The notes below the pieces were generated by a model. It was not told the DNA's origin, did not search any database, and worked only from the letters and a program-made list of their open reading frames with translations. Positions 1-5,311 of a stretch of 6,707 nucleotides of DNA are shown in pieces. The position numbers were made by a program, and so were the translations under genes. Position 1 is the first letter of the stretch. Each line of letters opens with the position of its first letter. The stretch spans positions 1-6,707 of the forward strand of contig JAFWJP010000057.1 of the NCBI GenBank assembly GCA_017514645.1, read 5' to 3'. The DNA comes from Solobacterium sp. GTDB taxonomy: Bacteria; Bacillota_I; Bacilli_A; Erysipelotrichales; Erysipelotrichaceae.

Positions 1-618
1 ATTGTGATACAGCGGCATCAGATCCATGTTCGGTGTCCCGTTGGTGATCAGATATGTCATCTTCAGCAGGACGAACAGGCTCCATCCGAAGGAAACACCG
101 GAACCAAGCGCAACCAGCGTATCCATATTCGGCGCGCCGTGCAGAACGGAACTGAATCCGCTGGTAAAGAACTTTCTGTTGATGATCATGACGATAATGG
201 CCAGACACATCTGAACGATTCCCAGTCCGATATGGTTATGCACCAGAAAACCGGGCAGAGGCCATCCCCACATATTGTGCCCCATGGTGATATACATCAG
301 GATCATCAGGAATCCCAGAGAACTGATCAGCCGCTTTTTCAGCTTCGGTGTCTCCCGGTCGATCAGTGCATCTTCTTCCATCGCTGCGCGTTCACTTGCA
401 CTCATCTGCTCCTTTTTCGTACCTTTGAGCGCAGCGCCGTATCCGGCAGCTTCCACCGCGCGGATGATCGCCCCTGCGTCTGCCGTACCTTCCACACCCA
501 TGGAGTTCGTCAGCAGACTGACTGCACAGGATGTCACACCCGGTACCCCGTTGACTGCTTTTTCCACCCGTGCCTGACAAGCGGCACAGGACATTCCCGT
601 TACAACAAACTGTTCCAT
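1..618 (-). CDS. copA: Copper-exporting P1B-type ATPase CopA, N-terminal part (cut by the left edge)
   Basis: The product pumps Cu(I) out of the cytoplasm using ATP, in the cell membrane. The frame is open from the ATG at 618-616 to position 1, giving 206 residues. Residues 1 to about 68 form a heavy-metal-associated domain with the copper-binding motif GMSCAAC at residues 8-14 (Cys11 and Cys14). A charged linker follows, then three hydrophobic segments. The first ends in a Met/His-rich turn (YITMGHNMWGWPLP), typical of Firmicutes CopA. The third carries PNMDTLVALGS, a family signature just before the transduction domain. The phosphorylation, CPC and ATP-binding motifs would lie beyond the window edge. 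The start lies 9 nt after the csoR stop, and the ribosome binding site (AGGTGA) overlaps that stop, so the two genes are one operon under CsoR control. An in-frame ATG at 624 is too close to this site. Recognition of the family is firm; copper rather than silver specificity follows from the csoR partner. Confidence 0.93.
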   Translation of the reverse strand, partial: MEQFVVTGMSCAACQARVEKAVNGVPGVTSCAVSLLTNSMGVEGTADAGAIIRAVEAAGYGAALKGTKKEQMSASERAAMEEDALIDRETPKLKKRLISSLGFLMILMYITMGHNMWGWPLPGFLVHNHIGLGIVQMCLAIIVMIINRKFFTSGFSSVLHGAPNMDTLVALGSGVSFGWSLFVLLKMTYLITNGTPNMDLMPLYHN

Positions 619-627
619 ATCCATCAC

Positions 628-942
628 CTACTTCATCAGCCTCTGCATGACCGTCACCAGCTCATCCACCGACGTATCATCACCGCTACGGATATCTCTT
701 GCAACACATCCTTTGATATGCGCTGCCAGGAGAACCTTGTTGAAACTGTTCAGCGCACTGGTTACAGCAGAAACCTGTACCAGGATATCCGGACAGTACG
801 CATCATTCTCCAGCATGTTTTCGATTCCCCGGATCTGCCCTTCGATCTTCTTCAGCCGCGTTGTCAGATCCTTTTTCTCTTTCTCTGTACGCATTCTGTG
901 GTGGACACCGTCCATCACTCCGTATCCCGTTTCTTCACTCAT
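628..942 (-). CDS. csoR: Copper-sensing transcriptional repressor CsoR
   Basis: This all-helical, DNA-binding repressor releases DNA when it binds Cu(I), switching on copper export. From the ATG at 942 it has 104 residues. The Cu(I) ligands are visible as Cys50, His75 and Cys79, with the spacing of the Cys-His-Cys set in characterised CsoR proteins, and Tyr49 precedes the first Cys as usual. The core RLKKIEGQIRGIENML is the family signature. An upstream in-frame ATG at 957 would add five residues, but it lies at or before the predicted transcription start and has no spaced ribosome binding site. The ATG at 942 has GAGG at the right distance. The copA start follows 9 nt after the stop. The promoter just upstream holds a matching operator, so the gene is autoregulated. 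The related nickel/cobalt (RcnR) and sulfide (CstR) sensors fit less well given the C-H-C set and copA next door. Confidence 0.95.
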   Translation of the reverse strand: MSEETGYGVMDGVHHRMRTEKEKKDLTTRLKKIEGQIRGIENMLENDAYCPDILVQVSAVTSALNSFNKVLLAAHIKGCVARDIRSGDDTSVDELVTVMQRLMK

Positions 943-959
943 ATCGTTACCTCGCATTC

Positions 960-988
960 ATACTATACCCCCCTATGGTATATGTCAA
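960..988 (-). promoter_or_regulatory. csoR-copA promoter
   Basis: On the minus strand a perfect -35 box, TTGACA, is at 988-983. Two candidate -10 boxes overlap: TATAGT at 967-962 (15-bp spacer, 5 of 6 consensus bases) and TAGTAT at 965-960 (17-bp spacer, 4 of 6). Either puts the transcription start near 952-956, so the leader before the ATG at 942 is only about 10-14 nt and just holds the ribosome binding site. The CsoR operator fills the spacer. Confidence 0.8.
964..982. promoter_or_regulatory. CsoR operator
   Basis: TATACC (964-969) and GGTATA (977-982) form a perfect inverted repeat around a C-rich 7-bp centre. The whole reads TATACCCCCCTATGGTATA. This has the known CsoR operator design: a G/C tract flanked by TAT/ATA-type arms. 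It lies between the -35 and -10 boxes, where bound CsoR would block RNA polymerase. Matching regulator, operator and target in one place make the call strong, though DNA binding itself is inferred. Confidence 0.85.
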
Positions 989-1016
989 TACAAATGAAGC
1001 GGTTATGTATCAATTA

Positions 1017-1030
1017 TTGATTTCAATCAA
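1017..1030. promoter_or_regulatory. FNR/CRP-family-type palindrome
   Basis: TTGATTTCAATCAA is an exact match to the TTGAT-N4-ATCAA box of FNR-type regulators and is a perfect 6-bp inverted repeat with a 2-bp centre. Its centre lies about 70 bp upstream of the csoR-copA start and about 49 bp upstream of the start predicted for the plus-strand promoter at 1038-1066. No FNR-family gene is in the window, so the regulator is unknown. Confidence 0.45.
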
Positions 1031-1037
1031 AAATGTG

Positions 1038-1066
1038 TTGACGAGAAAATACGGATGATGTATATT
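1038..1066 (+). promoter_or_regulatory. Sigma-A-type promoter with no protein gene behind it
   Basis: TTGACG (1038-1043), a 17-bp spacer and TATATT (1061-1066) match the consensus at 5 of 6 bases in each box with ideal spacing. Transcription would start near 1073. No plus-strand ORF with a ribosome binding site follows before the terminator at 1220-1245. Either this promoter drives a small RNA or it is a relic. Confidence 0.6.
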
Positions 1067-1073
1067 GAATTCA

Positions 1074-1089
1074 GTTAGTGATAACTAAC
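1074..1089. promoter_or_regulatory. Palindrome at the predicted start site of the plus-strand promoter
   Basis: GTTAGT-GATA-ACTAAC is a perfect 6-bp inverted repeat with a 4-bp centre. It begins 8 bp after the -10 box, where a bound repressor would stop initiation. Sites with TTAG/CTAA arms are known for DtxR-type metal regulators and for some TetR and MarR proteins; I cannot assign this one. Alternatively it is the 5' hairpin of the transcript. Confidence 0.4.
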
Positions 1090-1213
1090 AAGCAGAGCGG
1101 CAACAGGTACTCCTTCAATCTCTGTCCTATCTCCAAAACAGATGTTCTCCTTAGCCTGAAACCGAAGATCTGCAGATGATTGCTCACCGACGGCATGCGG
1201 ATGGGCAGATATG

Positions 1214-1245
1214 AAAAATACCCGGTCTCCCTCACCGGGTTTTTT
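1214..1245. terminator. Bidirectional intrinsic terminator
   Basis: ACCCGGT (1220-1226) pairs with ACCGGGT (1234-1240) around a 7-nt loop. On the plus strand the hairpin leads into a run of six T (1240-1245). On the minus strand it leads into A then TTTTT (1218-1214). It lies 15 nt after the stop of the minus-strand gene ending at 1255, so it closes the secG/rnr/smpB-side transcript, and it could also end a plus-strand RNA started near 1073. Confidence 0.85.
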
Positions 1246-1254
1246 CCTGTTTTC

Positions 1255-1758
1255 TTAGAGATTCCAGATATTGACCCGCAGTACACGGTAATGCGGATGA
1301 TACTGTTCCCGGTAATCCTTGCTGTGATGCACCGAAGGATAGGCATTGGAACGATAGTAGGCAAAATAGGCATCGAATTCTTCTCTGCTGAAGGAAACCG
1401 GCAGACTCTCGATACTGCGCTTCAGTTCCTTCAGATCATGCATGAAGTCCGCCATGGAGCCCTGTGTATTCCGGGCAGTCTGTACAAACCATGCATTGAT
1501 CTGCTCCGGCGTATAGAGTTTCACGGCCTGGCGCAGATCCATCCTGACCAGATAATTGCCGATCGGTGTCAGAAGATCCTCTTCGTAGTCTTCCAGCTCC
1601 GTACATTCACTGTACAGTGCCTCCAGCGCCTGTTTCTCATCCGTCACCGCATGCCCGGGACCGTAATGGTGCTGATAGAGCAGCTTGAGACAGTCCTGCG
1701 GGCGCATGCCAGGATACTTGTTCAGATGCTGCAGCAGTATTTCCTTGAATGTTTCCAT
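1255..1758 (-). CDS. Conserved-looking protein of unknown function, last gene after smpB
   Basis: I do not recognise a named family. The 167-residue product has no signal peptide or membrane segment, so it is probably cytoplasmic. Distinctive parts are an N-terminal QDCLKLLYQHHYGPGHAVTD (residues 21-40), a central IGNYLVRMDL (66-75) and a C-terminal PSVHHSKDYREQYHPHYRVL (141-160). The density of His, Tyr and Arg in these blocks (His30, His31, His36, His144, His145, His154, His156) looks like conserved active-site or metal-binding segments rather than filler, but that is inference. The GAGGTAA of its ribosome binding site is formed by the last codons and stop of smpB, and only 2 nt separate the smpB stop from this ATG, so translation is probably coupled. 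A terminator follows 15 nt after the stop. Spacing, ribosome binding site and codon use support a real gene. Confidence 0.82.
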   Translation of the reverse strand: METFKEILLQHLNKYPGMRPQDCLKLLYQHHYGPGHAVTDEKQALEALYSECTELEDYEEDLLTPIGNYLVRMDLRQAVKLYTPEQINAWFVQTARNTQGSMADFMHDLKELKRSIESLPVSFSREEFDAYFAYYRSNAYPSVHHSKDYREQYHPHYRVLRVNIWNL

Positions 1759-1760
1759 GA

Positions 1761-2222
1761 TTACCTCAGTTTCAGTGCTTTTTCCATTTCCCGCTTTGCG
1801 TCCCTCAGCTTTGCGGATTCCCGTTTGTCATACAGGTTCTTTCCTTTGGCCAGTGCAACCTCCATTTTTGCCCTGCCGCTTTTCAGATAGATCCGTGTCG
1901 GTATCAGGGTATATCCCTTCAGCCTGACTTTGTCATACAGTTTACGGATCTCCACCTTGTGCAGAAGAAGCCGGCGGTCCCGCGTTTCATCCACGTTGAA
2001 GATATTACCGTATTCATACGGTGAAATGTGCATCCCCTTGATCCAGGCTTCCCCCTTCACAATGGAAATATAGGCATCCTTGAACTGCACTTTTCCCTTC
2101 CGTACGGATTTGATCTCCGTTCCGGTCAGTTCGATTCCGGCTTCATACCGCTCTTCGATGAAGTAATCATGGGATGCCCGCCGGTTAACGGCGACGTTCT
2201 TTTCTCCCGTACTGCCTGCCAC
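1761..2222 (-). CDS. smpB: SsrA-binding protein SmpB
   Basis: SmpB binds the tRNA-like part of tmRNA and brings it to ribosomes stalled on broken mRNAs, starting trans-translation. Read from the GTG at 2222 the protein has 153 residues, normal for the family. The N-terminal signature runs NVAVNRRASHDYFIEERYEAGIEL (residues 9-32), followed by TGTEIKSVR. The OB-fold core and the basic C-terminal tail (GKNLYDKRES then a Lys/Arg-rich helix ending KALKLR), which enters the decoding centre, are intact. An upstream in-frame GTG at 2231 shares its first base with the AGGAGG ribosome binding site and cannot use it. The GTG at 2222 is 8 nt away from it. The gene overlaps the rnr 3' end by 38 bp, so coupling is likely. 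Its partner tmRNA gene is not in this window. Confidence 0.96.
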   Translation of the reverse strand: MAGSTGEKNVAVNRRASHDYFIEERYEAGIELTGTEIKSVRKGKVQFKDAYISIVKGEAWIKGMHISPYEYGNIFNVDETRDRRLLLHKVEIRKLYDKVRLKGYTLIPTRIYLKSGRAKMEVALAKGKNLYDKRESAKLRDAKREMEKALKLR

Positions 2223-4311
2223 GGCGCGCACCTCCTCTCCTGCTGTGCTGTTCTCTGCGTTCCGGCTTCTGTTCGATCATGAAATCGATCGTACCCTTTT
2301 CTGCCGATGCGTCCGCGGCAATCACCGTGATCCGGTCACCCAGACGGTAGACTTTTCCGCTCCGCTTTCCGCTTACGGTCTTTTCCGTTTCATTGAATGT
2401 ATAGTAATCGTCTTTCATAGACTTCAGGGAAAGCAGTCCTTCCACCGTGTTCGGCAGACGTACATACATTCCGAAGCGGGTTACCGAGCAGATCACGCCG
2501 GAGAATTTTCTGCCTTTCTGCGACAGCATGTATTCCGCTGCTTTCCGGTCATCGCACTTCCGTTCTGCGTCCACGGCAGCCCGTTCGCGTTCGCTGGACT
2601 GCAGAGCTGCATCAGCTGTCACAAGAACATCTGACGCATCAGGCTCCCCGCCGAACACATATTTCCTCAGCATCCTGTGAACGATCAGATCCGGATAACG
2701 CCTGATCGGTGACGTGAAATGCAGGTAATACGGTTCCGCCAGGCCGAAATGCCCGAGACATGACGCATCATAATATGCTTTGGCCATGCACTGCAGCAGT
2801 TGTTCCGCAATCAGCGTCTCATTCTCTGAACCACGGACGGATTCCAGATATGCCTGGATCTCCTTCGGATCCGAAGAAGCCCGGAACGGTTTTCCGAAAG
2901 ATCCCGAAATCCGGCTGAAACTCTGAAGCTTGCGGTATTCCGGTTCTCCGTGCACCCGGTAAACTGCAGGTATCTTCCGTTCGTTCATCAGCCTTGCAAC
3001 ACATACATTGGCCGCAATCATGCAGTCCTCGATCATCCGTTCCGCATGTCCGCGTTCTTTCTCACGGACGTCAACGGCATATCCGCGGGCATTGACTTCG
3101 ATCTCCGTTTCTGGAGCATTGAAGTCGATTGCCCCCTTATCATGACGATACGCTCGTACTGCGTCCGCGCATTCTGCCAGATCGCTGAAGAACGAGCCGT
3201 ATCGCTCATATCTTTCTGCCATTTCCGGATCATGTTCCAGCAGCCGGTTGGTATTCCGGTAGGTCATGCGTTCATCAGAGCGGATGACGGACGGATAGAC
3301 CTCGAATGACGTTGTTTCGCCGCTTCTGCCGATCTGCATGTCACAGGTGATTGTCAGACGGTCAACCTGGGGATTCAGGCTGCAGATCCCGCTGCTCAGT
3401 TCTTTCGGCAGCATATGTTCCGTACGTACCGGTGTATAGACCGAGCATCCCCGGAGATACGCTTCCCGGTCAAGAGCGGATCCTTCCTTGACATACCACG
3501 ATACATCCGCAATGGATACTTTCAGACGCCAGCCGTCATCCGTACGCATGATTCCGACAGCGTCATCAAAATCCTGCGAATCATCCCCGTCGATCGTCAC
3601 GGTCAGCTCCTGCCGCAGATCCCGCCGTCCGCTGATATCTTCCACTAACTGCGGCATACCGGCCGCTTCCGCCAGAACATTCTCCGGATAAACGGTCCGG
3701 ATCCCGCAGTCGATCAGTACAGCTTCACACTCTGCGTCCGGATCACTGGTCTTTCCGAGTGTCCGCTCATACTGCAGGATCATCGGCTGTTCATATTCCG
3801 CAATCCGGAAGGACATGATATCCCCTGCTTTCGGTGTGACGCTGCCCGGCAGATCAAACCTGTGGCGGATCTCTTCCGTCCGGGGATCATTCAGTACACA
3901 GGCCAGTCTCCGGCCTTTTGTCACCCAGGTGCCGGTCACGCGTTCCAGGGCATGCTCGAGAACTTTCAGTACCTGTCCTTCACCGACAACCACCCGGTCA
4001 CCGTTCATCGCGTTTCCAAGGTTTTCCGTCTCGATCCTGATTTCCGAAGCATCCCTGCTCAGATACCCGATCCGCTGCTGGGTGATCCGGATCCTGCCGA
4101 TGACATAACCCTTCTGTTCCGCTGTAAAATATGCATTGTTCCGGTCACGGAAGATCAGGCACTGATCCTCCAGTTCATCCAGAATCCTGCTGAATACGAT
4201 GAAATCACCCGATGTTCTTACGCCGAGTCTTTCTTCCAGAGCCGCTCTTGACAGCGGCTTTCTTGCTGTGCCGATTACTTCAAGCACTTTTTCACGATTG
4301 ATGTTATCCAT
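2185..4311 (-). CDS. rnr: Ribonuclease R (3'-5' exoribonuclease)
   Basis: RNase R degrades RNA from the 3' end, including structured RNA, and removes defective mRNAs released by trans-translation, which fits smpB as its neighbour. The 708 residues show the full domain order: an N-terminal winged-helix region (about 1-63), two cold-shock-type domains (about 68-225), the RNB catalytic domain (about 230-560), an S1 domain (about 600-682) and a basic tail (683-708, mostly Arg). The metal-binding motif TIDGDDSQDFDDAV (239-252) keeps Asp241, Asp247, Asp249 and Asp250. The second motif, HFTSPIRRYPDLIVHR, is at 531-546. The ATG at 4311 matches the family start (INREKVLEVI follows), but no Shine-Dalgarno sequence precedes it. 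Instead a terminator hairpin ends in seven T directly before the ATG. How it is translated is unclear: read-through with coupling to secG, or an A/U-rich unstructured start, are possible. Confidence 0.97.
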   Translation of the reverse strand: MDNINREKVLEVIGTARKPLSRAALEERLGVRTSGDFIVFSRILDELEDQCLIFRDRNNAYFTAEQKGYVIGRIRITQQRIGYLSRDASEIRIETENLGNAMNGDRVVVGEGQVLKVLEHALERVTGTWVTKGRRLACVLNDPRTEEIRHRFDLPGSVTPKAGDIMSFRIAEYEQPMILQYERTLGKTSDPDAECEAVLIDCGIRTVYPENVLAEAAGMPQLVEDISGRRDLRQELTVTIDGDDSQDFDDAVGIMRTDDGWRLKVSIADVSWYVKEGSALDREAYLRGCSVYTPVRTEHMLPKELSSGICSLNPQVDRLTITCDMQIGRSGETTSFEVYPSVIRSDERMTYRNTNRLLEHDPEMAERYERYGSFFSDLAECADAVRAYRHDKGAIDFNAPETEIEVNARGYAVDVREKERGHAERMIEDCMIAANVCVARLMNERKIPAVYRVHGEPEYRKLQSFSRISGSFGKPFRASSDPKEIQAYLESVRGSENETLIAEQLLQCMAKAYYDASCLGHFGLAEPYYLHFTSPIRRYPDLIVHRMLRKYVFGGEPDASDVLVTADAALQSSERERAAVDAERKCDDRKAAEYMLSQKGRKFSGVICSVTRFGMYVRLPNTVEGLLSLKSMKDDYYTFNETEKTVSGKRSGKVYRLGDRITVIAADASAEKGTIDFMIEQKPERREQHSRRGGARRGRQYGRKERRR
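2231..2236 (-). promoter_or_regulatory. Ribosome binding site that decides the smpB start
   Basis: AGGAGG on the minus strand, 8 nt before the GTG at 2222 and directly abutting the rejected GTG at 2231. It lies inside the rnr coding sequence, within the Arg/Gly-rich tail, so translation of rnr passes through it. Confidence 0.8.
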
Positions 4312-4341
4312 AAAAAAACAAACCGACGAAACTCATCGGTT
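4312..4341 (-). terminator. Intrinsic terminator between secG and rnr, touching the rnr start
   Basis: On the minus strand AACCGATGA and TCGTCGGTT (4341-4321) form a 9-bp stem with one U-G wobble and a 3-nt loop, followed by TG and seven T (4318-4312). It begins 5 nt after the secG stop. The T run ends at the base before the rnr ATG, so the element also forms the whole 5' context of rnr translation initiation. Confidence 0.8.
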
Positions 4342-4346
4342 GACTG

Positions 4347-4571
4347 TTATCCGACCATGCGGATCGCAATGACCAGCGCGAAGAACAGGATCCCCATGAT
4401 CATCGTCACATTGGTCAGTGTTTTCTCCGAACCTCTTTCCTTGGAATTCTGGAAAAGATTCAGATCGCCGTTTCCGGTAAAAGCACCTGAGATTCCGTCC
4501 GACTTACCGGACTGTAACAAGGATAATATGATCAGGACTGCCGAAACAATCATCAATAAAGCTTTCAACAT
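4347..4571 (-). CDS. secG: Preprotein translocase subunit SecG
   Basis: SecG is a small membrane subunit that assists the SecYEG channel in protein export. The 74-residue product has the two expected membrane helices (about residues 3-20 and 54-72). They are joined by the diagnostic loop LLQSGKSDGISGAFTG (18-33) and a polar stretch ending EKTLTNVT before the second helix. Length is typical of Firmicutes SecG. The ATG at 4571 has a strong ribosome binding site (GAGGAGAG) 7 nt upstream, and a promoter lies 28-56 nt upstream. A terminator follows the stop at once, so secG may be mainly monocistronic with partial read-through into rnr. Confidence 0.93.
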   Translation of the reverse strand: MLKALLMIVSAVLIILSLLQSGKSDGISGAFTGNGDLNLFQNSKERGSEKTLTNVTMIMGILFFALVIAIRMVG

Positions 4572-4598
4572 AACACAACTCTCCTCATGTGCCTGATA

Positions 4599-4627
4599 AT
4601 TATATCAGATACAAAACTGTACTGCAA
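4599..4627 (-). promoter_or_regulatory. secG promoter
   Basis: On the minus strand a perfect TATAAT (4604-4599) is preceded by TG one base away (4607-4606), an extended -10. The -35 region TTGCAG (4627-4622) is weak but correctly spaced at 17 bp. The predicted start near 4592 gives a leader of about 20 nt that just holds the secG ribosome binding site. Confidence 0.75.
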
Positions 4628-4710
4628 ACAGAATAAATCCCCGTTCACCACCCTCATCCTGCAGTCTATATCCGGTATTGCCTGATACATGATGATCTTG
4701 CACTTATGCG

Positions 4711-4800
4711 CTGTCGGGACATAACGATTCCCGGGGATTCGAACCCCAGACCCGTCCTTAGGCCAAGTGCCATGCAGCTTAAGGCCGCTGCGGCCTGATA
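4711..4800. other. GC-rich structured intergenic block with a tRNA T-arm-like hairpin
   Basis: This lies in the 260-bp gene-free stretch between the DIP1984 gene and secG. On the minus strand, GGGG-TTCGAAT-CCCC (4747-4733) is a perfect T-stem and T-loop sequence. Nearby are AGGCCG/CGGCCT (4782-4787 and 4791-4796, 3-nt loop), CCTTA/TAAGG (4756-4760 and 4780-4784) and CGGGA/TCCCG (4715-4719 and 4729-4733). No matching acceptor stem, anticodon arm or CCA end can be drawn, so I do not call a tRNA or tmRNA. It may be a tRNA remnant, a structured RNA, or the 3' end of the upstream transcript. Confidence 0.35.
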
Positions 4801-4831
4801 TACACACCTGCAGAACTACCGACTTTCTCTG

Positions 4832-5290
4832 TTACTTCTCGATCAGTTTTGTCTTCCAGTTCGTCTCCTGCAGCAGATTGTCCAGATTCCGGATCTCCTT
4901 CGCCGTTTCATCCGCCTTTTTCTGCAGTTCCGTGGTTTTCAGAACCGGCCGGATCCGGATCTCCGTTCCCCTGGCTCTGGATGTATTCTGCCCGGATGTA
5001 TATACGAAATCCCGGTATGCGGAGACTTGGATCATCAGTGCATCCTTCCGGGCAATGATCTCCGTCAGGCTTCTGCCGTTGACTCTTGTCCTGCTGTTGG
5101 TCAGATTGATGGCTGCCATCAGATATTCCAGCCTGCTGATGGCTTCATCCAGTTCTTTCAGCAGCTGTTCCGGATCTTCCGGTGTTGTCTCCCCTTCCTG
5201 GACCAGAAGATTGTTTCCGATCCTTCTTCTGAGTTCTTCGATACGGCGGTTCAGATCCGCCCTTTCCTGCAATGCTTCCGCCAGTTTCAT
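4832..5290 (-). CDS. DIP1984-family protein (DUF6847), sometimes called septicolysin-like
   Basis: Read from the ATG at 5290 the product has 152 residues and no signal peptide or membrane segment. It matches the DIP1984 family along its length: the start MKLAEALQERADLNRRIEELRRRI, then QEGETTPEDPEQLLKELDEA (31-50), INLTN (61-65), the RSLTEIIARKDAL block (73-85), and the C-terminal LQKKADETAKEIRNLDNLLQETNW. Long heptad-like helices suggest a coiled-coil or helical bundle. The family has no established biochemical role; the old septicolysin name is not evidence of toxin activity. A longer frame starting at 5350 is rejected because AAAGGAG sits 8 nt before the 5290 ATG and a TATAAT lies at 5317-5312, inside the would-be extension. 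The gene is divergent from the crotonase gene; a functional link is not shown. Confidence 0.88.
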   Translation of the reverse strand: MKLAEALQERADLNRRIEELRRRIGNNLLVQEGETTPEDPEQLLKELDEAISRLEYLMAAINLTNSRTRVNGRSLTEIIARKDALMIQVSAYRDFVYTSGQNTSRARGTEIRIRPVLKTTELQKKADETAKEIRNLDNLLQETNWKTKLIEK

Positions 5291-5311
5291 CACTGTTTCT
5301 CCTTTTTTTCT

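Larger units (their letters stand above)
1073..1246 (+). ncRNA. Candidate small RNA of about 170 nt
   Basis: A strong plus-strand promoter (1038-1066) and an intrinsic terminator (1220-1245) bound a stretch with no convincing coding frame. The ATGs inside it open only very short frames (for example MFSLA then stop) without ribosome binding sites. The predicted RNA carries CTCCTT at 1110-1115 and again at 1147-1152, plus CTCC at 1131-1134. These pyrimidine-rich stretches can pair with Shine-Dalgarno sequences, as in FsrA-like regulatory RNAs. I find no match to 6S RNA, SRP RNA, tmRNA, a T-box or a riboswitch by eye. The palindrome at the start site suggests control by a repressor. The alternative is a decayed gene whose promoter and terminator remain, and the terminator may exist only for the minus-strand gene. 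Confidence 0.3.

Noticed and set aside
4..1020. Plus-strand open frame of 338 codons
   Set aside because: It is the in-register antisense of copA and csoR, kept open because those genes rarely use the codons whose complements are stops. It has no ribosome binding site, and its product is low-complexity in His, Cys and Arg.
1078..1254. A 59-codon open stretch directly after and in frame with the stop of the 1255-1758 gene, whose translation (GDRVFFISAHPHAVGEQ and GDRTEIEGVPVAAL segments) looks protein-like; a possible read-through extension or gene remnant
   Set aside because: It runs through the terminator hairpin, has no ATG, GTG or TTG start in its readable part, and an open run of this length is not rare by chance. 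A protein search of this stretch would settle it.
1180..1890. Plus-strand open frame of 236 codons
   Set aside because: It crosses the terminator hairpin and is antisense to the 1255-1758 gene and the end of smpB, with no ribosome binding site.
4725..4800. tRNA or tmRNA gene on the minus strand
   Set aside because: Only the T-arm is convincing. The expected complement to GGAATCG is absent upstream, no 7-nt anticodon loop with a 5-bp stem fits, and the space is too short for tmRNA.
4565..4807. Minus-strand open frame of 80 codons upstream of secG
   Set aside because: No ribosome binding site or family resemblance. The GSGVRIPGN segment is simply the T-arm-like sequence read as protein, and the frame runs through the secG promoter and start.
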